A DNA stretch of 64,000 bases from Lentimicrobiaceae bacterium (GCA_002708315.1 PANC01000015.1:143671-207670); one strand, 5' to 3'; positions 26,949 through 38,206 are shown, numbered from the stretch's first letter. Made by a program: numbers and translations. The notes: a model not told the origin generated them from the sequence alone.

Positions 26949-29735
26949 ATGGGGTACGAATTTCATACCATAGAAAAGAAGTGGCAGAAGTATTGGGCAA
27001 AGAACCAAACATTTAAGGTTGCAATAAACTACGAAAAGCCCAAGTTTTATGTTCTTGATATGTTTCCTTATCCATCTGGCTCGGGTTTGCATGTGGGGCA
27101 CCCACTAGGATATATTGCCAGTGATATCTACTCACGTTTTAAACGTCACAAGGGGTTTAATGTGCTTCATCCAATGGGTTATGATGCTTATGGCCTCCCA
27201 GCTGAACAGTATGCCATTCAAACTGGAACTCACCCTGAAGTTACCACGGAGAAAAATATAATTAGATATAGAGAACAACTTGATAATATAGGGTTTTCAT
27301 TTGATTGGACCAGGGAAATTAGAACTAGCGACCCTGCTTATTATAAATGGACTCAGTGGACATTTATAAAGTTATTTGGATCATGGTATAATAATACAAC
27401 AGATAAAGCTGAGTCATTAGAGTCATTAATAGATGTGTTCCTCGAATCGGGAAATTCTAAAATTGATGCTGCTTCTGGAGATGTTGAGACATTTAGTGCT
27501 AGCGAATGGAAAAGGATGAGCGAAAAACAACAGCAGGAAATACTAATGAGTTACAGACTGGCATTTCTATCGGAAACAATGGTCAATTGGTGTGCTGAAC
27601 TTGGCACTGTGCTGGCAAATGATGAGGTTAAAGAAGGATTGTCAGAGCGTGGCGGTTATCCTGTTGAGAAAAAACACATGAAACAATGGTCTCTAAGAAT
27701 TACTGCATATAGTCAAAGACTGCTTGATGGTTTAAACAAAGTGGATTGGCCAGAATCATTAAAGGAAATGCAAAGAAATTGGATAGGCCGCAGTGAGGGA
27801 GCGTCTGTTTTGTTTGATATCCATGATTCCAAAAATAATATAGAGGTTTTTACAACAAGACCGGATACAATATTTGGAGCAACTTTTATGGTTTTAGCAC
27901 CAGAGCATGATCTTATCAGTGAGATAACATCTTCTGATAAACTTGAAGCTGTTGAAAAGTACCAGTTATGGGCTAAACATAGATCCGAGCGTGAAAGAAT
28001 GACCGAAGTAAAAAATGTAAGTGGAGAGTTTACAGGCTCATATGCCATAAATCCATTAACGAATACCAAAATACCAATCTGGATCGCAGATTATGTTCTA
28101 TCGGGTTATGGCACAGGAGCCATTATGGCTGTTCCTGGCCATGATAGTCGAGACTTTGCATTTGCACGTCATTTCAACCTTCCCATTACACAGGTGGTTG
28201 TTAATTTGGGTGAAGAACCAGGTGATACAGCTATTTGGGATGATTCATATGATACCAAAGAAGGATTGATGATTAACTCGGGATTCATAAATGATATGTC
28301 CGTTAACAAAGCCATAACCTCGGTGATATCAAAAATTGAAGAAATGGGTATTGGTAAAGGAACCATAAATTTTCGTCTAAGAGATGCTATTTTTAGTCGT
28401 CAAAGATATTGGGGAGAACCTTTTCCCATTTATTACAAGGATGATATGCCTTATCCTTTATCAGAAGATCAATTACCCTTGGAGCTTCCTAAGGTAGAAA
28501 GTTATTTACCAACTTCCGAAGGGAAGCCACCCCTTGCCAACGCTAAAAACTGGGTTACAAAAGATGGATATCCATTGGAAACCAATACAATGCCAGGGTT
28601 TGCGGGGTCTAGTGGATATTATCTAAGATTTATGGATCCAGAAAATAAAAATGAATATTTTTCCAAAAAGGCAAATGATTATTGGAAAGATGTTGATCTT
28701 TATATAGGAGGAGATGAGCACGCCGCTGGACATCTAATATACTCGCGATTTTGGAATAAGTTCTTATTTGATATTAATCGTGTTTGTGAAGATGAACCAT
28801 ATAGAAAGTTAATAAATCAAGGTAAAATTCAAGGCAGATCAAACTTTGTTTACCGAATTCAAGGCACAAATAAATTTGCATCTTTTGGATTAAAAAATGA
28901 TTATGAAACTACTGCTTTGCATGTTGACATAAACATAGTTAACAATGATATTTTAAATACCGAGGAGTTTGTAAACTGGCGTCCTGAATTCAAAGATGCA
29001 GAGTTTATACTTGAGGATGGAAAATATATTTGTGGTCATGATATTGAGAAAATGTCAAAATCAAAACATAATGTTCAAAACCCAGATTCTCTAATTGAAA
29101 AGTATGGCGCTGATACACTGCGTCTTTACGAGATGTTTTTAGGGCCACTTGAACAGGATAAACCATGGGATACTAATGGTATAGAGGGAGTTTTTAGGTT
29201 TTTACGAAAACTTTGGAGACTATATTTTGATGAAATTGATACAATTATAGTCACCTCAGAAAAAGCCAATGATAATGAACTAAAATCGTTACATAAGGCA
29301 ATAAAAAAAGTAACCTCTGACATAGAAAGGTTTTCCTTTAATACTGGAGTTAGTGCATTTATGATTTGTGTAAATGAATTAAATGATCTTAATTGTCACA
29401 AGAAAGAAATACTTGAACCTCTAGCCATATTGATAAGTCCATATGCCCCCCATATTGCAGAAGAAATATGGCAATCACTTGGTAACAATGAAAGTATAAG
29501 CGAAGAGCATTATCCCATTCATGATGATAAACTACTTGTGGAAAATAATTTTGAATATCCTGTTTCGTTCAATGGTAAATTGAGATTTAAATTAGCATTG
29601 CCAATCAATATGCCAAAGGATGAAGTTGAAAAGGCTGCAATTAATGCTGAAGAAGCAAAAAAGTGGTTGGATGGAAAAACTATAAAAAAGATTATTGTTG
29701 TTCCAAATCGAATCATAAATATAGTGGTTGGCTAA
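26949..29735 (+). CDS. leuS: leucine--tRNA ligase
   Basis: 928 residues, typical for Bacteroidota LeuRS. The class Ia HIGH motif is '[12 protein letters not shown]' (about residues 42-53), the CP1 editing domain shows '[20 protein letters not shown]' and '[17 protein letters not shown]', and the KMSKS loop is 'KMSKSKHNV' (about residue 700). The tRNA-binding anticodon domain and a C-terminal domain complete the enzyme. It charges tRNA-Leu and edits misactivated amino acids. Start ATG 26949 agrees with '[16 protein letters not shown]'. Confidence 0.98.
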   Translation: MGYEFHTIEKKWQKYWAKNQTFKVAINYEKPKFYVLDMFPYPSGSGLHVGHPLGYIASDIYSRFKRHKGFNVLHPMGYDAYGLPAEQYAIQTGTHPEVTTEKNIIRYREQLDNIGFSFDWTREIRTSDPAYYKWTQWTFIKLFGSWYNNTTDKAESLESLIDVFLESGNSKIDAASGDVETFSASEWKRMSEKQQQEILMSYRLAFLSETMVNWCAELGTVLANDEVKEGLSERGGYPVEKKHMKQWSLRITAYSQRLLDGLNKVDWPESLKEMQRNWIGRSEGASVLFDIHDSKNNIEVFTTRPDTIFGATFMVLAPEHDLISEITSSDKLEAVEKYQLWAKHRSERERMTEVKNVSGEFTGSYAINPLTNTKIPIWIADYVLSGYGTGAIMAVPGHDSRDFAFARHFNLPITQVVVNLGEEPGDTAIWDDSYDTKEGLMINSGFINDMSVNKAITSVISKIEEMGIGKGTINFRLRDAIFSRQRYWGEPFPIYYKDDMPYPLSEDQLPLELPKVESYLPTSEGKPPLANAKNWVTKDGYPLETNTMPGFAGSSGYYLRFMDPENKNEYFSKKANDYWKDVDLYIGGDEHAAGHLIYSRFWNKFLFDINRVCEDEPYRKLINQGKIQGRSNFVYRIQGTNKFASFGLKNDYETTALHVDINIVNNDILNTEEFVNWRPEFKDAEFILEDGKYICGHDIEKMSKSKHNVQNPDSLIEKYGADTLRLYEMFLGPLEQDKPWDTNGIEGVFRFLRKLWRLYFDEIDTIIVTSEKANDNELKSLHKAIKKVTSDIERFSFNTGVSAFMICVNELNDLNCHKKEILEPLAILISPYAPHIAEEIWQSLGNNESISEEHYPIHDDKLLVENNFEYPVSFNGKLRFKLALPINMPKDEVEKAAINAEEAKKWLDGKTIKKIIVVPNRIINIVVG

Positions 29736-29761
29736 TAATACGCTAATAATAATCTAAGCCC

Positions 29762-30616
29762 ATGATTTATCGTCATTTATATTGTATAATTTCTTTGACT
29801 GCTTTTATTATAGCCATTCAAACGAATGCTCAGGATACCATTGTAAACAATTCTTTTAAAGCGGGCGAGTATCTAAAATATCGTGTTTACTACAGCTCAT
29901 CACTAGGTAATTTTACGGCAGGAGAAGCAATTTTAACTGTTGAAAATTGGAAAGAAGCAGGCAGGGGCAGAACAAAGGATGTTTATCATATAACAGGAAT
30001 CGGTAATTCCAAGGGAATGTTTAATTGGTTTTATAAGGTAAGAGACAAGTTTGAGTCATTTGTTGATAAGCAAACCCTTTTACCCTATGCATTTGTACGA
30101 AAAACAAGAGAAGGAAAATATAAGCAGGATGATAAAGTTATATTTGATAGAGAAATTAATGAGGCAATAACAAATTCCAAAGATGCCACGATTGTACCCC
30201 CAGACGTGCATGATTTTGTTTCGGCACTATATTTTATGAGAACTCTTAAAATTGCTGATTTTGATGCTGATAGTATGTATCGTATAAACTTTTTTCTGGA
30301 TGATTCTGTTTATACTTCTGCAGTAAAATTTAAGGGGAAAGCTGATATAGAAACAAATTGGGGGGTTGTAAGGTGTCTTAAAATTGCTCCAATGATGGCA
30401 TCAGGTGAAGTGTTTGCTGAAAAGTACCCTATGTTTGTTTATGTTACGGATGATAATGCACACTTGCCTGTTTTAGCTGAATCAAAGGTTGTTGTTGGGT
30501 CAGTTAAGATGGAGCTAATTGAGTACAATAATCTAACACAGTCATTAACAATTCGCAAAAATGGGCCAGAGCTAATTCTTAGGGATACAGAAATACAAAA
30601 GCCCACGGATGAATAA
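29762..30616 (+). CDS. DUF3108 family exported protein
   Basis: 284 residues with a signal peptide (about 1-23). 'FKAGEYLKYRVYYSSSLGNF' and 'DKQTLLPYAFVRKTREGKYK' are typical DUF3108 blocks, as is 'HDFVSALYFMRTL'. Predicted periplasmic, beta-rich, function unknown. It follows leuS by 26 bases and its stop codon sits inside the loop of the bidirectional terminator. Confidence 0.85.
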   Translation: MIYRHLYCIISLTAFIIAIQTNAQDTIVNNSFKAGEYLKYRVYYSSSLGNFTAGEAILTVENWKEAGRGRTKDVYHITGIGNSKGMFNWFYKVRDKFESFVDKQTLLPYAFVRKTREGKYKQDDKVIFDREINEAITNSKDATIVPPDVHDFVSALYFMRTLKIADFDADSMYRINFFLDDSVYTSAVKFKGKADIETNWGVVRCLKIAPMMASGEVFAEKYPMFVYVTDDNAHLPVLAESKVVVGSVKMELIEYNNLTQSLTIRKNGPELILRDTEIQKPTDE

Positions 30617-30660
30617 TTTATCCATGGGCCTAAACAATAATGTTTTTAGTTTTTTATTTT
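30601..30660. terminator. bidirectional rho-independent terminator
   Basis: Hairpin at 30601-30629 (arms GCCCACGGAT and ATCCATGGGC with A-U pairs inside and a 3-base loop), between convergent genes. On the minus strand it is followed directly by TTTTGTATTT; on the plus strand a T-rich tract begins at about 30641. The DUF3108 stop codon is in the loop. Confidence 0.75.
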
Positions 30661-31232
30661 GAGGTTTCTTTAACCCTCATATCTCCAAGTAAAACATCCC
30701 AAAAACCAATAAGTCTTCCACCTATTTGGGTTTCTTTTCTTTTAACAAAAACTGTAATGTCTTTTTTGGTGGTATCTTGATAAACCAAACGTCCTTCTGC
30801 GTCGTATCCCTTAAATTTCTGGAAAATAGTTATCACACCCACATAAGTCCCATCAGGCTGACGTTGCAGATCGCTCATATATTCTATATTATACCATTCA
30901 ATCTCAACCTTCTTATAGTTTAACCTCATTAGCCTTTCGAAATAGGTTCTAACGGCATAATAATTAATATTATTTGGATTATTTAATGAAGAAACACCTA
31001 TTTCACTTTCCGGCATAAAAAGTTCTTCGGCTCTGTCAATAACCCTATTTGCTTCGCTCCATGGAGTTTCTTTACTTCCAATAATGCTTATGTATTTACT
31101 CAAGTCTCTCACTTTTTCAAGGGCTAAGCTATCCACCGCTTGTTTTCTTTCTGGACTTAAATCATCTTGAGCATAAGATGAAAAGCTACCTACAAAAACA
31201 AATACCGCAATCAATAAATAGGAAAATCTCAT
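30654..31232 (-). CDS. small exported protein of unknown function
   Basis: 192 residues with a clear signal peptide ('LLIAVFVFVGSFSSYAQ', cut after about residue 21). I do not recognise a named family. The mature part begins with charged helices ('SPERKQAVDSLALEKVRDLS') and contains 'KETPWSEANRVIDRAEELF' and a beta-rich half 'VEIEWYNIEYMSDL', 'GVITIFQKFKGYDAEGRLVY', resembling NTF2-like or beta-sheet fold segments. It lies 4 bases downstream of a lipoprotein gene with a comparable 'TSPWTFEQQSDKV' segment, so the two may be distant relatives or partners. Both follow the A2M-like gene. Confidence 0.72.
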   Translation of the reverse strand: MRFSYLLIAVFVFVGSFSSYAQDDLSPERKQAVDSLALEKVRDLSKYISIIGSKETPWSEANRVIDRAEELFMPESEIGVSSLNNPNNINYYAVRTYFERLMRLNYKKVEIEWYNIEYMSDLQRQPDGTYVGVITIFQKFKGYDAEGRLVYQDTTKKDITVFVKRKETQIGGRLIGFWDVLLGDMRVKETSK

Positions 31233-31236
31233 TTTA

Positions 31237-31899
31237 TTATTTTTTTATTAGTTCCAACTCCGTTATTTTACCCAATGTGTCTTTTTTTAATGACTCTACT
31301 TGATACTTATATTGCTGCTTATCCTTTAAATAATGAAGGAATTTACTTATGGTGGTTGGTCTATCATAGTCATTGAATCCTCCTGATTGACTTATTATTA
31401 TTAGAACAGGAACATCAGGACTCGCAAATTGATCCATTGATAACATTATCTTTTTATTTGCAGCGTCTATGGTCGATGAGGCAGAAATAGACTTAAGTTG
31501 TTTATCAATTTCAGTATATTTGGAAGCGTCTTTTTTTCTCTTTTGCTCCTCTAGAAGTTTCAATCTTTCTTCTTCTTTTAGCCTTTCAGATTCAGCAATA
31601 CCCATTGCAATCTTTTCCTCGGCCTTTTTAATCATTTCAATTACCTCTGGATCATCTAGATTGTATGACTTAATTTGATTTACCTTATCGCTTTGTTGTT
31701 CAAAGGTCCATGGTGAAGTGCCATTAATAATAGCTGTTAAATCTTTTTTTGATTGTTCAACTTTAGTCGCATATTCAGCAGCAGCTTTTTCTCTGGCTAG
31801 TTTTTTCTTGCTTTTACATGATGTAGCTCCACCAGTGATAAGGATCACAGAAATTAAAATGGCCAGCAATTTAGTATAATTCACTTGTGATAATTTCAT
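31237..31899 (-). CDS. coiled-coil lipoprotein of unknown function
   Basis: 220 residues from ATG 31899. This start was preferred to the upstream ATG at 31977 because it gives a lipoprotein signal ('LLAILISVILITGGATSC') and because a TAnnTTTG box lies between the two. After the lipid-anchored Cys come basic residues 'KSKKKLAREKAAAEY', a long charged helical region ('IAESERLKEEERLKLLEEQK', coiled coil) and a C-terminal 'ISKFLHYLKDKQQYKYQVES' segment. 'PVLIIISQSGGFNDYDRPTT' is distinctive. No family recognised. Probably attached to the envelope and cotranscribed with the small exported protein that follows. Confidence 0.75.
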   Translation of the reverse strand: MKLSQVNYTKLLAILISVILITGGATSCKSKKKLAREKAAAEYATKVEQSKKDLTAIINGTSPWTFEQQSDKVNQIKSYNLDDPEVIEMIKKAEEKIAMGIAESERLKEEERLKLLEEQKRKKDASKYTEIDKQLKSISASSTIDAANKKIMLSMDQFASPDVPVLIIISQSGGFNDYDRPTTISKFLHYLKDKQQYKYQVESLKKDTLGKITELELIKK

Positions 31900-31929
31900 A
31901 GATGTTATTTTATCGTTGTTATAAGAATG

Positions 31930-31937
31930 CAAAACTA
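31930..31937 (-). promoter_or_regulatory. -7 box before the coiled-coil lipoprotein
   Basis: Minus-strand TAGTTTTG, a TAnnTTTG match 31 bases before ATG 31899. It lies inside the longer possible reading frame (ATG 31977), which argues for the shorter start. Confidence 0.45.
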
Positions 31938-31998
31938 TTGAAAAAATTGTTTGATATTGCCTAAATGATTTTATCATGCATCATTAATAATGATATCT

Positions 31999-34900
31999 TT
32001 AATCACTAACAATTATTCTTCTACCCTTTGAATTACTACCAAATTCTGGAGCATACATACTTTGAATGGTTGCAATACCATCGGTAAAATTACCTGATTG
32101 TGTTACAAATAGAGGGTATTCAATTATGTAAATACCCTTGTTAAGTTGTTTTATGAAAAATTCATTTCCAAGATTAGTAATATTTTTGTAAAACCATAAG
32201 CCACCCTCATAAGTATATCCCGATTCGCTGGAAGCTGATTCAAAAGCTGTGGCCCTCATATCCTTAACCTGCACGTATTGAACATCTCTATCGGTTTTAA
32301 TAATAAGCCTTACCACAACCTTGTCTCCTTTAGTCAGTTTATTTTCACCCAATTCAACTAACAAAGGTCCATTATCCGTAGTAGTTTCAACAAAAATTAC
32401 TTTTTCAATACCTAAAGCAGAACTACTGGATGTTATGTCTTCAATATTCTCAAAATATTGCCAATAAGCAGCGCCCCAAGCAATGTTATTGTTTGGATTT
32501 ATAACAGAAATATTTGCCATATCAGGACTAATCTTAGCTCCCATCCAAGATGTTGAAAAATATCCTGTTCCGGATTCTGAGCTTATATCAGAATTACTGC
32601 TGATATCAATTGTTTCCTCACCAACTGTTACATCAACAAGTTCATCATCTTCAAGTGTATTATTTCCATAAATTAATAAAGCAAAAATTGCTTCAGCTGT
32701 TGCCGAGGTAGTTTCCCAATGTTGTGTTTGCTTTTGTTTTATTAGCCACACCTTCAACTGTTCAACAACTTCAGGGTTATTATCAAGAGTAGCCATTGTT
32801 TCGATCATCATAGACTGAGTTTCAACAGGCGATTGATGCCAGCTATATCCAAGTTCCTGCCTCCAATACATCCCCATCTCCGTGCTATGTAGGGCTCTTT
32901 CTTTTAAGGATCTAATAATTGCTTCGGATTCATTTCTGTAACCTAATTTATTCATAGTAATTGCAATCATTCCTTGTAAAGAAATAGATTGTTTTAGCCA
33001 TAATTTCTTTGACTCAGAAGTGAAATAGGCAAAAGCTGTAGTCGTATTATCTGTTAATGGCAGTAATTCTAATAGAAGAGATCTTGCGTATAAGTATCTT
33101 ATTTGATAACTAGTGATGTTATATTTATCATTTGATTTTATATAATTATATTCCTTTACAATATTATCATCTAGGAATTTAACAGCTTTTTTAATTAGCT
33201 GTAATCTATTTGGATCACTACTAAGATCAATAATACCCTTATCATTGAGTTTTGCCATTCCAAGCACAATTTTCTGAGTGGTGTTAACATCCGCTGTCAT
33301 GCCATTAAACCAAGGCCATGCACCCGATACAAGCTGAGTTTTTAATAGTTTGCTTAAAATATTTTCTTTTTCATTTTTCATTCTGTTTAAATCAAATAGA
33401 ACACCTATTTTTCTTTTCTGCTCACTTTGATTATCTACATCTAATATCCAGGGAGTTGCTTCCAGCACTGCATTTTTCAGGTCCTGATTCTTTTCAAGAT
33501 TTGACATAAATGCATCCGGGGTTAGGTTTTTCCAACCTTCGAAAACGGATTTTAATTTGGGATTAGTATTCATAATATAAGCAGATATTGAATTGGCAAA
33601 ATATCTGTTAAATAATTCCGAAGGGTTATCCTTGATTGATCTGCTTATATATGGAATTGCTTGAACTGCATACCAAGATGGATTTGAAGTAAATTCAATT
33701 GTATACTTATAATTTGCTATTGACGGAGAGGTATAATTCTTAAGTGAGTTAAAGTTAAAAACTGCAGTACTTGATTTTGCTACATTCATAGGTAGTGAAT
33801 TGGTTACTAGAGTTCTGTTTGTAAGCACAGGAATCATTCGTTCCTCCCCATCGGTGTGATTTCCAGAGGAAGTCCTAATTCGATAACCAAGCATACTCAA
33901 GTTATCAGGAATGGAAATAGTCCATTGAACAAGACTACTTTTATTGGGGCCTATATTACTAGAAATTGTGTCCTGGTTGATTATAATAATTGAATTAATG
34001 TTTTTCATGGTAACTGCATCATAAAACTCAATTATAGTTTTAGAATTTATCTGATTACCTGAAAAATTTACTACTGTTGCCGAAAAGTTTAGAGTATCTC
34101 CATATCTAACAAATCGTGGGAAATTTGGTACAACCATCAGTTTCTTTTGAGATTTTATACTCTTTTCCATAACCCCTACTTTCAAATCATTTGTATATGC
34201 TAACACTCGAATTTTCCATTCTGTTAATGCATCAGGAGTTTTAAATTTGAATGAAACTTTCCCACTTGAATCAGTTCTTAGGTTTGGATAAAAGTATGCA
34301 GTTTCTTTAAAGTTTTTTCTTATTGGAATTATATCTGGTGATTCCGGTTCAGGTAATGAGATATTACCGTTTAATTGCGTTTTTGTCTCTTCAATTTTCA
34401 ATGTATTGGTTGACGTCATTTCCATGGCTCCGCCTGCTATGGTAGACTTTCTATACATAAAATCAGACTCATCTCTATAAATAGGATTATATCCCATAAA
34501 TCTAAATCCAAACCAATTTATTGCTGGATAATTTTCAGGCATAGATTTGTAATAGGCTAATTCAGGGACAAATAGAGGTGAGGACCAGGAGCTATTAAAC
34601 TGATTAGATTCCCATCCAGAGGATGTTCTTTTATTTTGATATAGGTTTAATCCCCATGTATCTTCGGCAAATAAATCAAGAGATGCATCATACATGCTCG
34701 AGAGGACATTTGAAGTTAACAATTTACCACATGAAGCCCTAACGGTTATTTCCCAATTTTCTTTTTGGCCTGGAGTTATATAATCTCTATGTGTTTTCAA
34801 TTCAATCTCTAATTCTTTATTACTGTAAGGCACGTTAATAATTGTATTATTTGAATACAACCTATTGTATTTTATCATTGTTGTGTTTAATGAGAAATTA

Positions 34901-37900
34901 CCCCTGTAGCTTTCCACTACAGGAATATCTATTATTTTCTGGCCCTTGTTTAGTGTTATCCATTTCCTGTCAATAATTTTATCTCCGTTGATAATCTCAT
35001 ACATAACTCTGCTCTTGGGAGCGCTTGTTCCAACCAGCAGTTTAATAACATCTCCTGGCTCTGCCATGTTTTTTTCTATTATGTGCCAGTTTATTATGTT
35101 TTCTGGCATTTTTTTACCTTTATTATCATACACAGAAAAAATATGTTTTTTGAATATTTCATTTCCATCACCATCTGTTGCAGTGGCAATAGCCATATAC
35201 TTGCCAATTGTCAGAGATTTGAAAAAGCTGTTTGGGATTTCTGTTTTACCATTGGTTTTAAGAGTTAATTTTGAAATTTCATCTTTAGGCCAAGTATCAG
35301 GATTATCTTCATTGCCATAAACTTCATGTGGAAATTCATTTTTAAATTCAGCTTTATCAATCAGAATAAAGGTTGGTTCTCTCCAGCGTCTCTTATTATA
35401 AAGCCCCTTTGGTGTGTTCAACTTATATAGAGTTAAATCTACTAACATCTCGATATCGTTTCCATTGATGTTTTCTGTGCTCAAAAAAACACTGTCAGTT
35501 GAGCTAATGGGGATCAATTTAGGTGCTACAAATGATAAATTAACAGAGTTATAACCTACGTTCAAATAGTGATGTGCTGTTTGAATTTCTCCAGCTAAAT
35601 TCATTACTTCTGCGAGAATCTCATATGTATAAATAGGGTGATAACTCTTTGGAATATTAGGGTCACTTTCAGCAATAAAACTAATTTTAAACATACCATC
35701 TTCGTTTGTCTTAACAGAGCCATTGGCAATTTCTACATCTCTGGAATTAAAAGAAGGAATATTTCTTACATAATTCTGAATAAGTGGTTGTGGAGTGGCA
35801 GATTTTCTAATTACTCTGTATTTAACGGTAGCATCATAAATAGAATTACCAGCATAACCCTTAGACCGTCCTTTTACTACTACCACATTATCAAGAGTTT
35901 GGTTATAATTATCAGATGTTAAGATTGTTTTAAAAGTAGGACGTTTGTAATTCTCAACTTGTATTGTAATGAATCCAGATTTAGTTTTTATTGTCATAGT
36001 TCCATTCATCATTCCAATGGGGATTACGAAAAAACTATCAAATGAACCATCTATATCTGTTTTAAAAACTGTATTGTCAATTTTCTTTCTACTTGCGTTT
36101 ATAAATTCTACTTCAACAGGATATTCTGGCATAAGCTTCACTTCTGAATTATTTTTTTCAATAATTAAACCTTTGAAATAAACAGTTTGACCTGGTTTAT
36201 AAATGGCCCTATCAGTAAAGAGATAGGTTGTTACTCTGGGCTTATCATTAATTTTGGGGACAAAAAAACTCATGTAGTTTTCTGAAAATAGAGTATCGCC
36301 TTGCTTATGAAATTCAAAAAGGAATGTTCCGTAATTATTACCGCTGAAGGAGTTTATTTTGGCATAACCGTTCTTGTCGGTTTTTAGCGATGCTACTTTT
36401 TTGGTAGTATATGACCTATTTCGATTTTCATATTTCTGAACATATACATTAAACTCTACAACACCTGTACTTTTGCCTGTTTCTCTATCCATTAGGAACA
36501 AATCATTAAATTCACCTGATGGATTGGAGTTATAAATATAACTGAGTTTTGAAACGGAAAAAGCTGAATATTTTATTGTTTTTGTGGTGTTGAAACTTGA
36601 ATCATCTGAAACAAAAATCACATAGCTACCCATTTCAAGTTCTGGTATTTTAATCTCTGCAGTGCTCTGCCTGTGATCATTTGTATTTGGGAGCTTCAAA
36701 TCCCATGTAATTAATGCTTTCTTCCCCAATTCTCTCTCAACATAATTTTTTAAATTATATCTGTCTATGTATGCCTTTGGGTCACCTTTTACTATTTTAA
36801 AGTATAATTTATTGATATTTTGAAATTCAATAAGTGCTAAACTTGGTTTTTCTGGCGACTGGCCTACTTGTATATCCAGGTTAAATTTAATGTTATTTAT
36901 TCGAGCTTTTAAACTTCGGCATTTATTTGTTTGCTGGAGATTAGGATATTCTCTGATTGTGATATCACATATACTATCAGCGATTACATAATAATACCTA
37001 ATATCATCATTCAACCCTTTGATATATCCATTACCCATGTTGTAGTAATTGTTTGCTAACTCATAGGCAATGGATGAATACACAGGTTGATTTTTAAATT
37101 TACTTGCCAGGTATTTCAGTGCATTTGAATATTTAATCTGGTTTTTGAATGTTTTAGGCGAATTTGAATGCGCAAATTTTAACCTTTTTAAATCTATATC
37201 AACATAAGCTTCGAGGTTGTTATTCTCTTTATGAAGTGATAAAAGGCTCTGAAATATTGACATCATAGCAGATGTTCTAGATTTATTACGATTAATTTTT
37301 TCATCGATAAATTTGTTCAATGGCATAAGGAATCTTGTCGCTTCTTTTGATTCTTTAGTACCAATAATTGCAAGGCCATAATCATTTGAAGAAAAATATT
37401 CAATGGCCCTATTTGCCAGCAAATCATATAAATAAGGATAAGTAGTATAATTTGATGTGTCACCGTGTATCAGAATTGCATTAAATTCACTTAATGGGAT
37501 TGAAACCAACTCATCTTTGGGCTTTAATGAGGAAAAATAATATTGGGAAATAATTTTGTTAAAAGTTACGGCATCCCATGTTGAAATATCATCATCTAAA
37601 CTGCCCATAGATATTTTCAAGTTGTTTATTTTCCACCGGTTATGATTATAGTAGGCGTGGTATAATTCCGCAATTAGAGAATATAGTATTTGCTTTTCGG
37701 GAATGCTTGCAGTTTCTGCATTTAATTTAAAATTATTTATGGTCTTAATCAGATAATCTTCTTTAAAAGTACTTTGTAAGCTAGCCATATAAACTAGAGC
37801 CTTTAGAGCTTGAGGTTGATTATTATTAACCGAAGCATCCGTGTAAATATTTTCTACAAGCTTGATCGCTGATTTTGGCTGTCCATTTTTTGATAGTTTG

Positions 37901-38010
37901 TACACTTTATCCCATTTGTCTTTGTAATTATCATAGTTATTAAAGCTACTTACTGTCAAAGTCAGAAGAAAGATGAATGTCGAGAGGACTATATATTTAG
38001 TAGTATTCAT
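31999..38010 (-). CDS. alpha-2-macroglobulin family protein without thioester motif
   Basis: 2003 residues, exported (signal peptide about 1-24). Helical N-terminal repeats (about 30-380) precede macroglobulin domains; MG2-type 'FTDRAIYKPGQTVYFKGLII' is near residue 600, the A2M block 'DALTEWKIRVLAYTNDLKVG' near 1260, and the alpha/alpha-barrel thioester-domain region near 1440-1800 with 'WYAVQAIPYISRS' and 'LFNRYFANSISAYIM'. In relatives the segment before 'FNRYYAN' is 'CSEQT' or CxEQ; here it is 'NPSEL', so the covalent thioester is absent. Known bacterial A2Ms trap proteases in the periplasm; Bacteroidota large forms often lack the thioester, so a structural or non-covalent role is plausible. 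Two small exported genes follow on the same strand. Confidence 0.9.
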   Translation of the reverse strand: MNTTKYIVLSTFIFLLTLTVSSFNNYDNYKDKWDKVYKLSKNGQPKSAIKLVENIYTDASVNNNQPQALKALVYMASLQSTFKEDYLIKTINNFKLNAETASIPEKQILYSLIAELYHAYYNHNRWKINNLKISMGSLDDDISTWDAVTFNKIISQYYFSSLKPKDELVSIPLSEFNAILIHGDTSNYTTYPYLYDLLANRAIEYFSSNDYGLAIIGTKESKEATRFLMPLNKFIDEKINRNKSRTSAMMSIFQSLLSLHKENNNLEAYVDIDLKRLKFAHSNSPKTFKNQIKYSNALKYLASKFKNQPVYSSIAYELANNYYNMGNGYIKGLNDDIRYYYVIADSICDITIREYPNLQQTNKCRSLKARINNIKFNLDIQVGQSPEKPSLALIEFQNINKLYFKIVKGDPKAYIDRYNLKNYVERELGKKALITWDLKLPNTNDHRQSTAEIKIPELEMGSYVIFVSDDSSFNTTKTIKYSAFSVSKLSYIYNSNPSGEFNDLFLMDRETGKSTGVVEFNVYVQKYENRNRSYTTKKVASLKTDKNGYAKINSFSGNNYGTFLFEFHKQGDTLFSENYMSFFVPKINDKPRVTTYLFTDRAIYKPGQTVYFKGLIIEKNNSEVKLMPEYPVEVEFINASRKKIDNTVFKTDIDGSFDSFFVIPIGMMNGTMTIKTKSGFITIQVENYKRPTFKTILTSDNYNQTLDNVVVVKGRSKGYAGNSIYDATVKYRVIRKSATPQPLIQNYVRNIPSFNSRDVEIANGSVKTNEDGMFKISFIAESDPNIPKSYHPIYTYEILAEVMNLAGEIQTAHHYLNVGYNSVNLSFVAPKLIPISSTDSVFLSTENINGNDIEMLVDLTLYKLNTPKGLYNKRRWREPTFILIDKAEFKNEFPHEVYGNEDNPDTWPKDEISKLTLKTNGKTEIPNSFFKSLTIGKYMAIATATDGDGNEIFKKHIFSVYDNKGKKMPENIINWHIIEKNMAEPGDVIKLLVGTSAPKSRVMYEIINGDKIIDRKWITLNKGQKIIDIPVVESYRGNFSLNTTMIKYNRLYSNNTIINVPYSNKELEIELKTHRDYITPGQKENWEITVRASCGKLLTSNVLSSMYDASLDLFAEDTWGLNLYQNKRTSSGWESNQFNSSWSSPLFVPELAYYKSMPENYPAINWFGFRFMGYNPIYRDESDFMYRKSTIAGGAMEMTSTNTLKIEETKTQLNGNISLPEPESPDIIPIRKNFKETAYFYPNLRTDSSGKVSFKFKTPDALTEWKIRVLAYTNDLKVGVMEKSIKSQKKLMVVPNFPRFVRYGDTLNFSATVVNFSGNQINSKTIIEFYDAVTMKNINSIIIINQDTISSNIGPNKSSLVQWTISIPDNLSMLGYRIRTSSGNHTDGEERMIPVLTNRTLVTNSLPMNVAKSSTAVFNFNSLKNYTSPSIANYKYTIEFTSNPSWYAVQAIPYISRSIKDNPSELFNRYFANSISAYIMNTNPKLKSVFEGWKNLTPDAFMSNLEKNQDLKNAVLEATPWILDVDNQSEQKRKIGVLFDLNRMKNEKENILSKLLKTQLVSGAWPWFNGMTADVNTTQKIVLGMAKLNDKGIIDLSSDPNRLQLIKKAVKFLDDNIVKEYNYIKSNDKYNITSYQIRYLYARSLLLELLPLTDNTTTAFAYFTSESKKLWLKQSISLQGMIAITMNKLGYRNESEAIIRSLKERALHSTEMGMYWRQELGYSWHQSPVETQSMMIETMATLDNNPEVVEQLKVWLIKQKQTQHWETTSATAEAIFALLIYGNNTLEDDELVDVTVGEETIDISSNSDISSESGTGYFSTSWMGAKISPDMANISVINPNNNIAWGAAYWQYFENIEDITSSSSALGIEKVIFVETTTDNGPLLVELGENKLTKGDKVVVRLIIKTDRDVQYVQVKDMRATAFESASSESGYTYEGGLWFYKNITNLGNEFFIKQLNKGIYIIEYPLFVTQSGNFTDGIATIQSMYAPEFGSNSKGRRIIVSD

Positions 38011-38051
38011 TATGATTATAGTAAAATCAAGTCATATTAGATTAATGACCA

Positions 38052-38059
38052 CAAATATA
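38052..38059 (-). promoter_or_regulatory. -7 box before the A2M-like gene
   Basis: Minus-strand TATATTTG, a perfect TAnnTTTG match 41 bases before the start codon at 38010. No clear upstream TTG. Confidence 0.4.
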
Positions 38060-38206
38060 ACGCCTTAATCGTTCTAATTATTTCTTTTGTGCTTCATACT
38101 ATTATTGTTTGATAATAAGATATATAGTATTTTATCACGTGAAAATTAGATGTTAATCTCTTGTTAATTTGGCATATGTATAATTTTTCATTTGCAGATT
38201 TTATTT

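Noticed and set aside
31899-31977. 26-residue N-terminal extension of the coiled-coil lipoprotein
   Set aside because: It would place residues before the lipoprotein signal and spans a -7 promoter box; ATG 31899 is preferred.
34946-35320. 124-residue plus-strand frame inside the A2M-like gene
   Set aside because: No domain, no promoter; lies entirely antisense to macroglobulin domains.
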